Part shown: positions 7,460 to 16,113 of the stretch, in pieces
Position numbering within the stretch: position 1 is the first letter of the stretch
Layout of the letters: the number at the start of each line of letters is the position of its first letter
Source: Mobilitalea sp.
GTDB lineage: Bacteria > Bacillota_A > Clostridia > Lachnospirales > Lachnospiraceae
DNA length: 26,157 nucleotides
Direction: 5' to 3'
NCBI GenBank assembly: GCA_029974875.1
Contig: JARKQP010000284.1
Location: 1 to 26,157 of the forward strand
Made by a program: the position numbers and the translations under genes
The notes under the pieces: generated by a model
What the model was told of the DNA's origin: nothing
Databases searched by the model: none
Seen by the model: the letters and a program-made list of their open reading frames with translations, nothing else

Positions 7460-7912
7460 ATGATAAAAGTAAATTTTTATGATAATATTGAGGACAGTTT
7501 ATTGGAATTTGCCGTTATTATATCCATAAGTAATGGGTGCTGGGTTCTGTGTAAGCATAAGGAAAGGAATACCTATGAATTTCCTGGCGGGCACAGGGAG
7601 GCGGGAGAAGACATTTTATCAGCGGCAAAAAGGGAACTCTACGAAGAGACAGGTGCAATTGAATACTCAATAAAGCAGGTAGGCGTATATTCTGTATGTG
7701 ATTGCGGAGGAGAAATTAAAGGAAAAAAGGAAACCTTCGGGATGCTATACTTCGCGGATATATTAAAGTTTGATACATTGCCAGGATATGAAATAGAGAA
7801 AATAGAGTTTTTTAATACTCTGCCCGACAACTGGACTTATCCTGAAATCCAGCCCAAACTATTGGAGAAATTACGTGAAAGCATAGGGGTGTATGGAGTT
7901 GGGACCGATTGA
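7460..7912 (+). CDS. Nudix hydrolase
   Basis: The protein carries a complete Nudix box, G-x5-E-x7-RE-x2-EE-x-G, in the segment GGHREAGEDI to REL.EETGA, which binds the metal and cleaves a nucleoside diphosphate linked to another group. I choose ATG 7460 (150 residues) because GGAGGGATGAAAGG lies just upstream; an in-frame TTG at 7421 overlaps the previous stop codon and has no good site. Single-domain Nudix proteins of this size, with an EFPGGH element, are often 8-oxo-dGTP-type or general nucleotide-cleaning enzymes, but the substrate cannot be told from the sequence. The adjacency to the ATPase gene suggests co-transcription. Confidence 0.9.
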   Translation: MIKVNFYDNIEDSLLEFAVIISISNGCWVLCKHKERNTYEFPGGHREAGEDILSAAKRELYEETGAIEYSIKQVGVYSVCDCGGEIKGKKETFGMLYFADILKFDTLPGYEIEKIEFFNTLPDNWTYPEIQPKLLEKLRESIGVYGVGTD

Positions 7913-8014
7913 TGGATAACTAAATAATAAAGACAAAGGAACTAAACATATTATTACCTTGACGTTTATGGTTGAATTCTTTGGTTAGAGAGGACGGAAT
8001 ACCATCACAGCCAA

Positions 8015-8036
8015 TACGCTCTCCTAAAATAGCGTT
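8015..8036 (+). terminator. Weak possible terminator between convergent genes
   Basis: ACGCT at 8015-8019 pairs with AGCGT at 8030-8034, followed by TTTT. The stem has only five pairs, so this is a weak call. It lies at the end of the Nudix gene and just past the DUF4432 stop. Confidence 0.25.
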
Positions 8037-9098
8037 TTAACACATTGTTAATATCCTTTGATACTCCTCCTTACACTCAATTACCCCAATTGACATGTTG
8101 AATTCCATGCATTCACCAGGGAGTATCATGTTTAGCTGACCTCGTTCTCTGGCAAGCTTGCGGCCTTCCGGATAATTTGTAGATGGCTCAAGTCCAACAA
8201 CATAATCTCCTTCTCCCATCATCTTCCATTCAACCATAACAGGCAGTTCTTTTTTATTCATTTTCACATATGCCCCGATCGAAAGATCTTCATTATAAAG
8301 ACAGGCACAGGAATATCCCTGTTTACCTTCCGGTAAATCATGATAAAACACTTGCTCCTTGTAATCCTGTTCAGGTTTTTGGAATTGGTCATATACCTCA
8401 ATTCCTTTTAATGCAGCTTCGTCTCTTGCAGTAACTTTATTTTTCTCAGGTAACATCAGCCTGGTATTTTCTCCGATGAGTGGATAGCCAAAATTGCAAT
8501 GATACATATACATCAAAGGTTGTTTTTGAAAGCCCTGGTTTTCTATCAGATCTTTAATTTGGATTTCATTTCGGCCCGCATATACTGTAATAATTCTTTT
8601 TAAAACAAGATTTTCATTAAAAACACAGCTTTCACGCACATTCCCACTAATACGGATGACATATTCATCACCCTCCCACTCTTTGCTGATATTGACCTCT
8701 TCTGCCGGAGTATTGCTGATTCTTCCGTGTAATCCCAATTGTTGTCCTTCATCAACACAGGGAGAGCCCATCGAAGTCAGACCGCAGGTTGTTATAAGCC
8801 CGCAGAAAAAATTTCTTAAAAATCCGTAGGATGAAAGTTCCAATAACTCAGGCTTTACAATTCCTGTTTTGCTGATATGTGCAAGAGGAATTCCTTTATA
8901 ACTGGCCCACGCGATATCCATACATCTTCCGGGGATAACTGTAAAGTCTAAACCGCTTCCATTCTTTACGTCAATAATCTTAACACCGTCAGCTTTTCCG
9001 TCTGTTAATATGGAGGGCCTGGCATCAATAATCTGAGACATACTTCCTACATACCTCATAGCATCTGCTTTTGTTAAATTCATATGATTCAATCTCAT
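8037..9098 (-). CDS. DUF4432 aldose-epimerase-like protein
   Basis: The 353-residue product belongs to the DUF4432 group of galactose-mutarotase-fold proteins. It shows the segment FTVIPGRCMDIAWASYKGIPLAHIS near the N-terminus, GLITTCGLTSMG and LGLHGRISNTPA with the conserved catalytic-type histidine, and YMYHCNFGYPLI. Members lie in many sugar-catabolic clusters and probably interconvert or bind anomers of an unusual sugar or sugar acid. Here it is the last gene of a six-gene minus-strand operon, 116 bases after the binding protein. The start is supported by AAGGAG. The specific sugar is unknown. Confidence 0.85.
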   Translation of the reverse strand: MRLNHMNLTKADAMRYVGSMSQIIDARPSILTDGKADGVKIIDVKNGSGLDFTVIPGRCMDIAWASYKGIPLAHISKTGIVKPELLELSSYGFLRNFFCGLITTCGLTSMGSPCVDEGQQLGLHGRISNTPAEEVNISKEWEGDEYVIRISGNVRESCVFNENLVLKRIITVYAGRNEIQIKDLIENQGFQKQPLMYMYHCNFGYPLIGENTRLMLPEKNKVTARDEAALKGIEVYDQFQKPEQDYKEQVFYHDLPEGKQGYSCACLYNEDLSIGAYVKMNKKELPVMVEWKMMGEGDYVVGLEPSTNYPEGRKLARERGQLNMILPGECMEFNMSIGVIECKEEYQRILTMC

Positions 9099-9149
9099 AA
9101 TTAAAATTCTCCTTTATCTGGTTTTATTTTAATCCTATATCAATTGCAG

Positions 9150-9183
9150 AACCGGCTGCGCAGCATTAAGCCGGCAGCCGGTT
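9150..9183 (-). other. Stable hairpin downstream of the binding-protein gene
   Basis: AACCGGCTGC at 9150-9159 pairs perfectly with GCAGCCGGTT at 9174-9183. No T-run follows in the direction of the operon, so it looks like a 3-prime stabiliser of the binding-protein message rather than a terminator, a common way to obtain more binding protein than its neighbours. Confidence 0.6.
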
Positions 9184-9214
9184 TCCTGCTTTTCGGATTC
9201 AAATAATATTGGAA

Positions 9215-10558
9215 TTATTTTACGGGATTCTTATCCATTATTGCCTGAACTTGTGCCAAAGCATCATCAACCGATATATTACCGGCAATTGCTTCTTGAA
9301 AAGCGCTCTTTAATTTTGTTGTTACAGGGGCAGGAAATACCCAATCAAAGAAGGGGGATAATACCGGTTTCTCAAATTGTCTCATAATTGGTTCTTTTGT
9401 AAATACTTTGTCTAAATTAAGATTGTCATTGATGGATGTATCCGAACTGATTGTAAAGGCGCTGAGTTCTTCTGCATAAGTCTTGTAATAACCGCCGTCA
9501 GTTAAATAATCAATAAATTTAGTGAGTGCGTCTTTGTTGCAATCCTTTGTTGCCAATAGAGCAACATCACTGCACAATTGAACAGAAGCATTATCCGTAA
9601 GTCCGTCAATCAGCGGAAGCTGAATAACATCCAAATCGAATCCTAAGTCAGTACCGCCTGCAATACCGGACCACCATGAGCCGCAATAGAGCATTGCTGC
9701 CTGTCCCGCGGCAAATGTCTGAATTGCTGTATTCTGGTCTGTTGAAGCAAAGCCAGGCATAAAGGCACCGGCTTGCCCTAAATCAACTACAGTTTGAAAA
9801 GCAGTTCTTATGGATTGATTATTTGTAAAAGTATCTGTGCCTTCCATAATATTATTTGTGACCGACATGTCTTTTTCCAGCTGGGCATAGTAATCTCCAA
9901 ACAGGATTACCGCAGGCCATTCATCAAGATTACCTATGGCAATCGGTGCATAACCTTTCTCACTGATTTTAGATGATAATTCAATTAAGTCGGATACTGT
10001 TTTAGGATCTTCTGTAATGCCGCATTCTTTTAAAATATCACGATTGATATATAAAGTCTGCCATGTTGTTAAACCGGCTATCGGATACCCATAAATCTTA
10101 TCCTCTACTGTATATGGCCCATAATAACCTTCACTGATTCTGTCATAAGTCTGGCTATCCTTTAATAGGGAGGTTATATCCAATAACAGGCCTGAGTTAT
10201 AATAATCCTGGAAATCCGTGCCTGCATGGCCGGCAAAGACATCCGGAACCACACCGGAATCAAGTGCTATCTTTGACTGTGTTTTTAAATCATCATCCGA
10301 ATACCATGTAATCGAAAAATCAATCTCGGGATACGCATCCGCAAAAGCTTCAGCATATGCATCTGTTTTTGTTCCCTGGCTGATCATCCAGACATCAAGT
10401 GATCCGCCGTCTGTTGCCTCCTTAGAATCTGTAACCTTGGAATCCCCTTCTGCCTTGTCTGTGCTTGATGCATCATTGCCGTCCGAATTGCTTTTATTAC
10501 AAGCGGTCAGGGATAACATCATGCAGCAGATCAACAAAATACTAAATAATTTTTTCAT
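9215..10558 (-). CDS. Sugar ABC transporter substrate-binding lipoprotein (CUT1)
   Basis: The 447-residue protein begins with a lipoprotein signal peptide (KKLFSILLICCMMLSLTAC) with the lipidated cysteine at residue 20, then a Ser/Asp/Lys-rich linker and a family 1 extracellular solute-binding domain starting at LDVWMISQGTKTDAYAEAF. The helix FAAGQAAMLYCGSWWSG is typical of this family. It would sit on the outer face of the membrane and pass an oligosaccharide to the two permeases encoded just before it. The start has AAAGGAGG upstream. The ligand is not identifiable from the sequence. Confidence 0.93.
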   Translation of the reverse strand: MKKLFSILLICCMMLSLTACNKSNSDGNDASSTDKAEGDSKVTDSKEATDGGSLDVWMISQGTKTDAYAEAFADAYPEIDFSITWYSDDDLKTQSKIALDSGVVPDVFAGHAGTDFQDYYNSGLLLDITSLLKDSQTYDRISEGYYGPYTVEDKIYGYPIAGLTTWQTLYINRDILKECGITEDPKTVSDLIELSSKISEKGYAPIAIGNLDEWPAVILFGDYYAQLEKDMSVTNNIMEGTDTFTNNQSIRTAFQTVVDLGQAGAFMPGFASTDQNTAIQTFAAGQAAMLYCGSWWSGIAGGTDLGFDLDVIQLPLIDGLTDNASVQLCSDVALLATKDCNKDALTKFIDYLTDGGYYKTYAEELSAFTISSDTSINDNLNLDKVFTKEPIMRQFEKPVLSPFFDWVFPAPVTTKLKSAFQEAIAGNISVDDALAQVQAIMDKNPVK

Positions 10559-10588
10559 AAATTTTATCCTCCTTTAATTTTTAAAAAC

Positions 10589-10617
10589 AATTGCAAGAAT
10601 GAATCGTTTTTGCAATT
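10589..10617 (-). other. Inverted repeat in the leader of the binding-protein gene
   Basis: AATTGCAA at 10589-10596 and TTGCAATT at 10610-10617 form an eight-pair stem. In the operon direction it is followed by GTTTTT, giving a weak terminator-like shape 31 bases before the binding-protein start. It may be a partial attenuator, an RNA processing site or a protein site. Confidence 0.4.
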
Positions 10618-10628
10618 ATTTAATAATT

Positions 10629-11522
10629 TTAATTTTCAAAACGTCTGGTAACCTGAAAGAAAAACAAGCTAAAGAAAACAGTTACAATAAACAATATAAT
10701 CGCCATTGCCGCACTATATCCATAATTGCCGTTGACAAACATTTCTTTATAGATATAAATTGTGGTGGATTGTGTAGCAATTCCCGGACCGCCCTTTGTC
10801 ATCGTAAATAAGAGGTCAAAGCATTTAAACCCTCCAATTAAATTAAGTGTACATACCATTGCAATCGTGGGCCGGAGCAGCGGAAGAATAATATATCTGA
10901 GTCGTCCCAGGATGCTGCAGCCGTCAACTCTGGCTGCTTCAATTACATCATTTGGGATACCTTGAATTGCTGCTGAGAATATTACCATACCAAATCCCGA
11001 CCATTGCCAGAAGGCCGGTATAAAAGCAGCATACAAAGCTGTTGAATTATTACCCAGTAGGTCAAGTACCTGTCCTTTTTTTAATAACCCCAAATTCTCA
11101 ATAACCTCATTTAGAAGTCCTATCATGGGGTTGTAAATCAGTGCCCATAAAATACCTACCGCAACAAGCGATATCATCATCGGCATAAAAAATATAGTTC
11201 TGACCGCAGGAATAAGTTTTCTGTGAATGAAGAATTCGACCACCAAACTTAATATCAATCCTCCGACAGCCAACAATACCACCGACATGATTACCCATAT
11301 GAATTGGATTTTAAGGGAGCTCCAAAAAGTAGCATCCTTCAATAGCTCAAAATAATTATTTAATCCAATGAACGTTTTTTCTCCCATGCCTTTCCACTGT
11401 GTAAGCGAAATTCCTATAGACGAGAACAGACTATACACAATAAATATGAGCATAAGGACTGCGGTAGGTGCAATATAAAGATATGCCGTACAATCTCCTA
11501 ATTTTTGCTTTAATTTTTTCAT
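10629..11522 (-). CDS. Sugar ABC transporter permease, MalF/UgpA type
   Basis: This 297-residue protein has about six membrane segments, beginning with LYIAPTAVLMLIFIVYSLF and ending with MAIILFIVTVFFSLFFF. It has the cytoplasmic EAA loop EAARVDGCSILGRLRYIILP, by which it contacts the ATPase. The segment ISLTQWKGMGEKTFIGLNNY is typical of the first periplasmic loop in MalF-like CUT1 permeases. It pairs with the MalG-type permease just upstream. No ATPase gene is in the operon; CUT1 systems of Firmicutes often share one MsmK-like ATPase encoded elsewhere. AGGAGG supports the start. Confidence 0.95.
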   Translation of the reverse strand: MKKLKQKLGDCTAYLYIAPTAVLMLIFIVYSLFSSIGISLTQWKGMGEKTFIGLNNYFELLKDATFWSSLKIQFIWVIMSVVLLAVGGLILSLVVEFFIHRKLIPAVRTIFFMPMMISLVAVGILWALIYNPMIGLLNEVIENLGLLKKGQVLDLLGNNSTALYAAFIPAFWQWSGFGMVIFSAAIQGIPNDVIEAARVDGCSILGRLRYIILPLLRPTIAMVCTLNLIGGFKCFDLLFTMTKGGPGIATQSTTIYIYKEMFVNGNYGYSAAMAIILFIVTVFFSLFFFQVTRRFEN

Positions 11523-11534
11523 CCTATTTTCCTC

Positions 11535-12374
11535 CTATCCTTTTACAGCCCCGGCCGTTAGTCCTTTGATAAAGTATTTCTGCAAAAAAACATACAGGAG
11601 CAAAATCGGAAGTACGGTTATTGATAAAGCTGCAAACTGCATTCCATAATTCTGGCTTCTTCCCGAAAATATATTGTTTAATAACGGCGGTATCGTCCAT
11701 AGTTTTGAATTCCGTAAAAATGTCATCGACATCAGGAATTCATTCCAGGTATTCATAGCTTGAAATATAATAACGGTTGAAATAATCGGCTTTGACAACG
11801 GCAATAAAATTTTAATATAATATTGCCTGTTACTGCATGCATCAATCTTGGAAGATTCATATAAATCCTTTGGAACCCCTTTAAAAAATCCATGGAACAG
11901 GTATACCGACATCGGGAGGCTAAATGCAGTCAAAACCAGAATCAGACCCATGTGGGTATTATACATGTTGATATCTTTCAGTAAGCTAAACAATGATGTT
12001 AAAAGAGTCTGGACAGAAACAACCTGGCAGCCGATGCAAAATGACAAAAAGACAGTCTTTCCTTTAAAATTTAAATGGGATGTTGCAAATGCAGCCAAAG
12101 AAGAAGAGAATAAGTTAATAATTACAACTACTACCGTAATCTTTAAACTATTCCGAAAAGCCGTACCTATAGAATACGTATTCCATGCGGATAAGAATAT
12201 ATTGAAGTTCCATTTTCCCGGTAAAGAGAGCGGATTCCGAAATACTTCCGAGTTACTTTTGAAAGAATTTAAAAACATCCAGCAGAACGGATAGAGCGTA
12301 ATTATTATAAGCGCCACGATAAAAAACATAAATAATATTTGAGCTAAAACAATTGGCACCGGTTTCTTATTCAT
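11535..12374 (-). CDS. Sugar ABC transporter permease, MalG/UgpE type
   Basis: The 279-residue product has six predicted membrane segments, the N-terminal pattern LYPFCWMFLNSFKSNSEVF typical of MalG-like permeases, and an EAA loop ESSKIDACSNRQYYIKILLP. The C-terminus FLQKYFIKGLTAGAVKG is a family hallmark. It is unusual that the MalG-type gene comes before the MalF-type gene, with the binding protein third; most CUT1 operons run binding protein, MalF, MalG. It lies 27 bases after the hydrolase gene and 12 bases before the MalF-type gene, so the genes are clearly co-transcribed. Confidence 0.95.
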   Translation of the reverse strand: MNKKPVPIVLAQILFMFFIVALIIITLYPFCWMFLNSFKSNSEVFRNPLSLPGKWNFNIFLSAWNTYSIGTAFRNSLKITVVVVIINLFSSSLAAFATSHLNFKGKTVFLSFCIGCQVVSVQTLLTSLFSLLKDINMYNTHMGLILVLTAFSLPMSVYLFHGFFKGVPKDLYESSKIDACSNRQYYIKILLPLSKPIISTVIIFQAMNTWNEFLMSMTFLRNSKLWTIPPLLNNIFSGRSQNYGMQFAALSITVLPILLLYVFLQKYFIKGLTAGAVKG

Positions 12375-12401
12375 CTTTTATTTCTCCTTTTACTATTTCG
12401 T

Positions 12402-14528
12402 CTAATATTGAATTACAAGCATTGTAAAAATATGAATGCAGTCACAATTTACTGCAATTTTACCACCATCCCACTGAAAAGGGATTTCTACATCATCCGG
12501 CAGCCTTATTATCTTCTTTGGCGTGGTCTCTGATCTGATATAAAAAATGCTGTCCCGTGTCCTGGGAATTTGAAAGGCCTGTCTCGTTTCTACCGCTCCC
12601 AAAAGCTTTTGATGATATTCGGGAGCATCAAACATAACAAGCTCCAGGCTTTCTGAAGCTTCTGCCTCAAACTTTAAGTCTCCCTCAGCCAAATACTTTA
12701 CAATATCAGAAAAAATGTTACTATGCTGATATCTGTCAGCCTTCTCAACAGGCACAGCGGACCATATCAGTTTTCCTTTTCCGTAAGTACTTTCCACCAA
12801 TGCAGGATAAGCTGTTTCAATACCCGGCGGATTCGCGTGAATGGATGCGAACCTGTACGAGGGGGAATTCTTATCGATATATTCATCTTCTTTTATTTCC
12901 GATGGACATATTTCTGTAAATTTAACAGGTACGGTGTAAGGAAGGGTAAGCGTTGCTTTTACGATGCCTTTGACTTTTCCTGATGTTATTACTGCTTTTT
13001 CCTTCATGGCCAAAGGGTGTTTTGCGGTAAAATATTTTTTTAAAAAAGTATCTTCCTTTGTCGGCTGCATATAAGTAATTGTTTCCTGCGTATACTTAAG
13101 CCACTTAAGACCGCATACTTCTTCTAAAAGCTCCGGTGCAGAATGACCGCTCATATAGACATTTCCGCCCCCCTTTAGATACTCTTTTACCGCATCAACC
13201 TCTAACTTGCCCATCATTGGAACATCCGGAAGAACCAGCACCTTGTGCTTTTTCATTTCCCCTAGCTTCCAATTATTCATGACCCCAAAGGGTATGTGGT
13301 GTTTTACAAGGGACTCACATGCTCCCAGCAATGCTTCCTGATGAGGCATAGTGCCGCCCTCCGGATTTCCTCTGTCTAGACGGTGATCCATCACAGGAAT
13401 TTTCCCGGCTTCTATATCTGCTTTGCCGTTCAGGTTATAATATAAGCAAATATCATAATCTAAAGTTCCCCGGGTAAGGTATTTCTCATAAACTTCCATA
13501 TCAGCATAGATGTCACCGATTACTTCATAAACCCTGTGGTCGAATGTTCCGACCGGATCAATTGCATCAATAAGAAAGCTTGCTCCGTGGTGCAGATAAG
13601 TCATGGAAATACATTGTTTTATTTGATCATAGGATTTTGAGGTAGTATGCTCGTTAAGAGAAGGGTAGCAGCGTGATGTCATATATTGGAAGGGCTGATT
13701 TTTTGTGAGGTGATACCATGCCTTACATGCAAAAGACTGTTGTTTTATTCCTCCGTATAAATCGGTACCGATATAATCGCTGGCAAGAGAAACATTTTCA
13801 TTATTTCCAAAACGCCAGTAATGCATTGAGGCACTGTATTGATGCTCTACTGATATTCCCGGTTTACATTCTTTTGCCTTATCAGTGATTAACTGTGCAA
13901 ATTCACCCAGCCATTCCTGCCGCTTACGGTCAAACTGAAGCCAATCAGGATCGTTCCAGTCAACAACAGCCGGCATCTCGCCACCAACTTCCTCTTCCCA
14001 TCGCTTCCGGCATGAACTACAATAGCAAACTTCCGGCCAGAAGGTCATATCAAAGAAGACACCTTCAAAATCAAAATAAGAACTAAACTCTTCGATCTGC
14101 TCCAATACAAATGCTCTGTAACCCGGACTGTTCGGACAGCAAAGACCATATCTGACACCGTTTTCTCTGGAACCCTGTCCATTTAAATCAAGCATTCTCC
14201 ATTCTTCATGTCTGTCATATTCTCTGTTATTAAATATAACGCTGTAATAAAGAATAACATCCATTCCTGCCTTATGACATAAATCAAACAAGTGCTTCAC
14301 CGTATCTTCCTTACCTGTAAAAGCCTTATGCATAATCCCTGACTTCGTAGGCCAATAACACAAACCCACATGTGACTGCACATATATCATAGGGGAAGTG
14401 ATACGTGCCCGCTGCAACGCATGAAAATATTCCTCCGGATCATATTTGCTTAGAAAAGATTCATCCCAATCTTCAATATGCATATCCAGTAGTGTTCGCC
14501 GAAAACTTTTTTTATACCACTCAGCCAT
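12402..14528 (-). CDS. Putative glycoside hydrolase with GHL6-like catalytic domain and amidotransferase-like domain
   Basis: The 708-residue protein has no signal peptide, so it acts inside the cell. The N-terminal half (about 1-350) looks like a TIM-barrel hydrolase of the GHL6 type (PF14871). It has FEGVFFDMTF with Asp160, followed by WPE (Glu166), and a Cys cluster CYCSSC with Cys168, Cys170 and Cys173, which could bind a metal. DYDICLYYNL and VLVLPDVPMMGKLEVDAV to GGNVYMSGHSAPE (about 355-470) resemble the glutamine-amidotransferase-like trimerisation domain of GH42-like enzymes. A beta-rich C-terminal part ends the chain. GHL6 proteins are predicted hydrolases, with little biochemistry known to me. 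The neighbouring transporter and isomerase support a role in cleaving an imported oligosaccharide of unknown linkage. Confidence 0.75.
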   Translation of the reverse strand: MAEWYKKSFRRTLLDMHIEDWDESFLSKYDPEEYFHALQRARITSPMIYVQSHVGLCYWPTKSGIMHKAFTGKEDTVKHLFDLCHKAGMDVILYYSVIFNNREYDRHEEWRMLDLNGQGSRENGVRYGLCCPNSPGYRAFVLEQIEEFSSYFDFEGVFFDMTFWPEVCYCSSCRKRWEEEVGGEMPAVVDWNDPDWLQFDRKRQEWLGEFAQLITDKAKECKPGISVEHQYSASMHYWRFGNNENVSLASDYIGTDLYGGIKQQSFACKAWYHLTKNQPFQYMTSRCYPSLNEHTTSKSYDQIKQCISMTYLHHGASFLIDAIDPVGTFDHRVYEVIGDIYADMEVYEKYLTRGTLDYDICLYYNLNGKADIEAGKIPVMDHRLDRGNPEGGTMPHQEALLGACESLVKHHIPFGVMNNWKLGEMKKHKVLVLPDVPMMGKLEVDAVKEYLKGGGNVYMSGHSAPELLEEVCGLKWLKYTQETITYMQPTKEDTFLKKYFTAKHPLAMKEKAVITSGKVKGIVKATLTLPYTVPVKFTEICPSEIKEDEYIDKNSPSYRFASIHANPPGIETAYPALVESTYGKGKLIWSAVPVEKADRYQHSNIFSDIVKYLAEGDLKFEAEASESLELVMFDAPEYHQKLLGAVETRQAFQIPRTRDSIFYIRSETTPKKIIRLPDDVEIPFQWDGGKIAVNCDCIHIFTMLVIQY

Positions 14529-14567
14529 TTTAATCCCTTCCTTATGCTATAAAATATTGATGGATAT

Positions 14568-15782
14568 CTATTCAATTACCAAATCCGGATTTTCCGCAAA
14601 ATGCTTCAATATAACAAGCGGTTCACAACTAGATTCATTTACAATGGTAACGCCCCCCTTTGCTGCTTTTTCCGTTATAAAAAATTCATCATTGGTCAAT
14701 TGTCCGTAACGTATTAAAGTAGGTGTTTCCATATCCCAAATACCAAATTTTCCATGCCCCTGGATGGATATCGCGCCATAAGGGGCGCTATCCTTAATTA
14801 CAACGGAATTTCCAGGTAGGACTGTCAACCGTTTTGCGCAGACAAATTTGCATTTATAGCAGATCCATTCTTCAATATATCCTTCTGCTTGCATTACATC
14901 ATAAGGTTTTACAGGTCTCGGACTCATGAAATGTTCTTTATGAAAATCAGAATTTACATTTGCTTCCCAATCAATTACTTCAAGCAGATAATTATAATTA
15001 TCCAGTTGATCTTCGGGGCAATTCTTCCAAAGCAATTCCTCCTCTACTACATGACCGTTCATTAAAACAGACTGGTACATTGCATAGACATCCGATGCCA
15101 CTTGCGGTTCATATGTACATAGGCTTCCGGGAGCATGCAGTATTCCTGCCGGTACATCAAATCCGGTATCCAGGGTAAGCTTGTAGGCAACGGATAGATC
15201 AAGAATTTTATTATCACCTTTCGAGAAATTTTCCAGTGCAGAAAGAACCTGTTTTTTATGGGTATCAGGTGAAAAACCAAAAAACGTGAAGGCAAATTCA
15301 CCACCGTAATTGTTCATCTGTGACGGATAGAAATACATTTCAGGCTTTCCCACGGCTTTCACCCGTCCGGCGTGCTCCTGTCTGTGATGTATATGATGGG
15401 GCAAGGGACCTGCATTATCAAAAAATTTGGAAAACATAGGCCATGCTCTGTATTTTTTCCATAAACTATCACCTATTATTTCAGCACCTAATACTTCGAT
15501 TGCATCCCGCAGAAGAACTTTTTGCTGTCCCTCTTTATCAACTACAATATAACTCATCCCTTCATCCGGAGCTGTCTTTGGACCGTTTTCAGCCCATGTG
15601 GTAGAGGAAAGCCATCTTTCATCTATTCCTCCTCTGTCAATGCCTAATGCATAATAATCATCCGGATGTAGTTTTATCCTCTTTCCAGGTCTGCAAAAAG
15701 AACGCGATACCCAGACAGGAGCTAATCTGAAAATACCCTTCCCGTTATGTAAGGCTTTTTCTGATAATACCTGCGTTTCCAT
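14568..15782 (-). CDS. Type I phosphomannose-isomerase-like cupin
   Basis: The 404-residue protein carries cupin metal-binding features like those of class I mannose-6-phosphate isomerase: PHHIHHRQEHA with His129, His130, His132 and His133, then GKPEMYFYP with Glu148, and DVPAGILHAPG with His216 (compare QVHP, GKTE and VPAGTVHA in ManA). The N- and C-terminal parts are unlike classical ManA, so it is a divergent relative that may isomerise another sugar or sugar derivative. It is the first gene of the LacI-controlled operon; its ATG is preceded by GGAGG, about 90 bases after the -10 box. Reading from sequence alone, sugar isomerase is likely, mannose specificity is not. Confidence 0.7.
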   Translation of the reverse strand: METQVLSEKALHNGKGIFRLAPVWVSRSFCRPGKRIKLHPDDYYALGIDRGGIDERWLSSTTWAENGPKTAPDEGMSYIVVDKEGQQKVLLRDAIEVLGAEIIGDSLWKKYRAWPMFSKFFDNAGPLPHHIHHRQEHAGRVKAVGKPEMYFYPSQMNNYGGEFAFTFFGFSPDTHKKQVLSALENFSKGDNKILDLSVAYKLTLDTGFDVPAGILHAPGSLCTYEPQVASDVYAMYQSVLMNGHVVEEELLWKNCPEDQLDNYNYLLEVIDWEANVNSDFHKEHFMSPRPVKPYDVMQAEGYIEEWICYKCKFVCAKRLTVLPGNSVVIKDSAPYGAISIQGHGKFGIWDMETPTLIRYGQLTNDEFFITEKAAKGGVTIVNESSCEPLVILKHFAENPDLVIE

Positions 15783-15872
15783 ATTTAAACCTCCGATACT
15801 GTAATGTTGAAATCTAAATGTATTTACATTCTTCCCGATTTATTCAGCGCTGTTTGGAATTAATGTAAGCTC

Positions 15873-15901
15873 ATAGTAGCACCGTAGCGATCGTTTGTCA
15901 A
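15873..15901 (-). promoter_or_regulatory. Sigma-A promoter of the minus-strand sugar operon
   Basis: Read on the minus strand, TTGACA (15901-15896) and TACTAT (15878-15873) are separated by exactly 17 bases. The -35 is consensus. Placement about 90 bases before the first gene and overlap with the shared operator-like element make it the likely operon promoter. Confidence 0.75.
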
Positions 15902-15908
15902 TAATTTT
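15887..15908 (-). promoter_or_regulatory. Putative LacI-family operator at the operon promoter
   Basis: The 22 bases here match 20 of 22 bases of a segment at 17689-17710 in front of the lacI-type gene, in the same orientation relative to the promoter. The core GCGATCGTTTGTC has a central CG as in many LacI-family operators and covers the -35 box and the start of the spacer, a position suited to repression. Confidence 0.6.
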
Positions 15909-15975
15909 GTATACATTATATTATAATTGTGATAATATACCAACTAAATTATAATATTTACACATGAAACTACAT

Positions 15976-16010
15976 ATTATTAGCGAACATATAATGTGTT
16001 CGCTAATAAT
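15976..16010. repeat. Perfect 14-bp inverted repeat with GCGAAC core
   Basis: ATTATTAGCGAACA at 15976-15989 and TGTTCGCTAATAAT at 15997-16010 are perfect complements around a seven-base loop. No T-run follows on either strand. The GCGAAC word also occurs in the operator-like element of the lacI promoter, so it may be a third, more symmetrical regulator site, or else an end structure of the neighbouring mobile-element remnant. Confidence 0.7.
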
Positions 16011-16036
16011 TCCAGGCTTTTGAACTTTTTACCCGT

Positions 16037-16057
16037 AAAAAAGTGTCTTCGACACTT
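16037..16057 (-). terminator. Possible small terminator on the minus strand
   Basis: AAGTGTC at 16041-16047 and GACACTT at 16051-16057 form a seven-pair stem with a three-base loop; on the minus strand the stem runs into a short T tract (16042-16037). It would stop transcription entering the sugar-operon promoter from the lacI side. Confidence 0.4.
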
Positions 16058-16113
16058 CAACTCCCCTAGCCCTCAATTATGAGGGGAATTAGGGGCTTTC
16101 TTTCTACGCCACT

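Larger units (their letters stand above)
15783..16113. other. Intergenic stretch of 331 bases between the sugar operon and the IS91 remnant
   Basis: It holds the operon promoter with its overlapping putative operator (15873-15908), an AT-rich tract with an eight-pair inverted repeat (TATATTAT at 15917-15924, ATAATATA at 15932-15939), a 14-bp perfect inverted repeat (15976-16010) and two further hairpins. No gene is seen. Confidence 0.6.

Noticed and set aside
11848..12294. Plus-strand 148-residue frame inside the MalG-type permease gene
   Set aside because: The minus frame is a clear permease with EAA loop; the plus frame has no ribosome site or family features.
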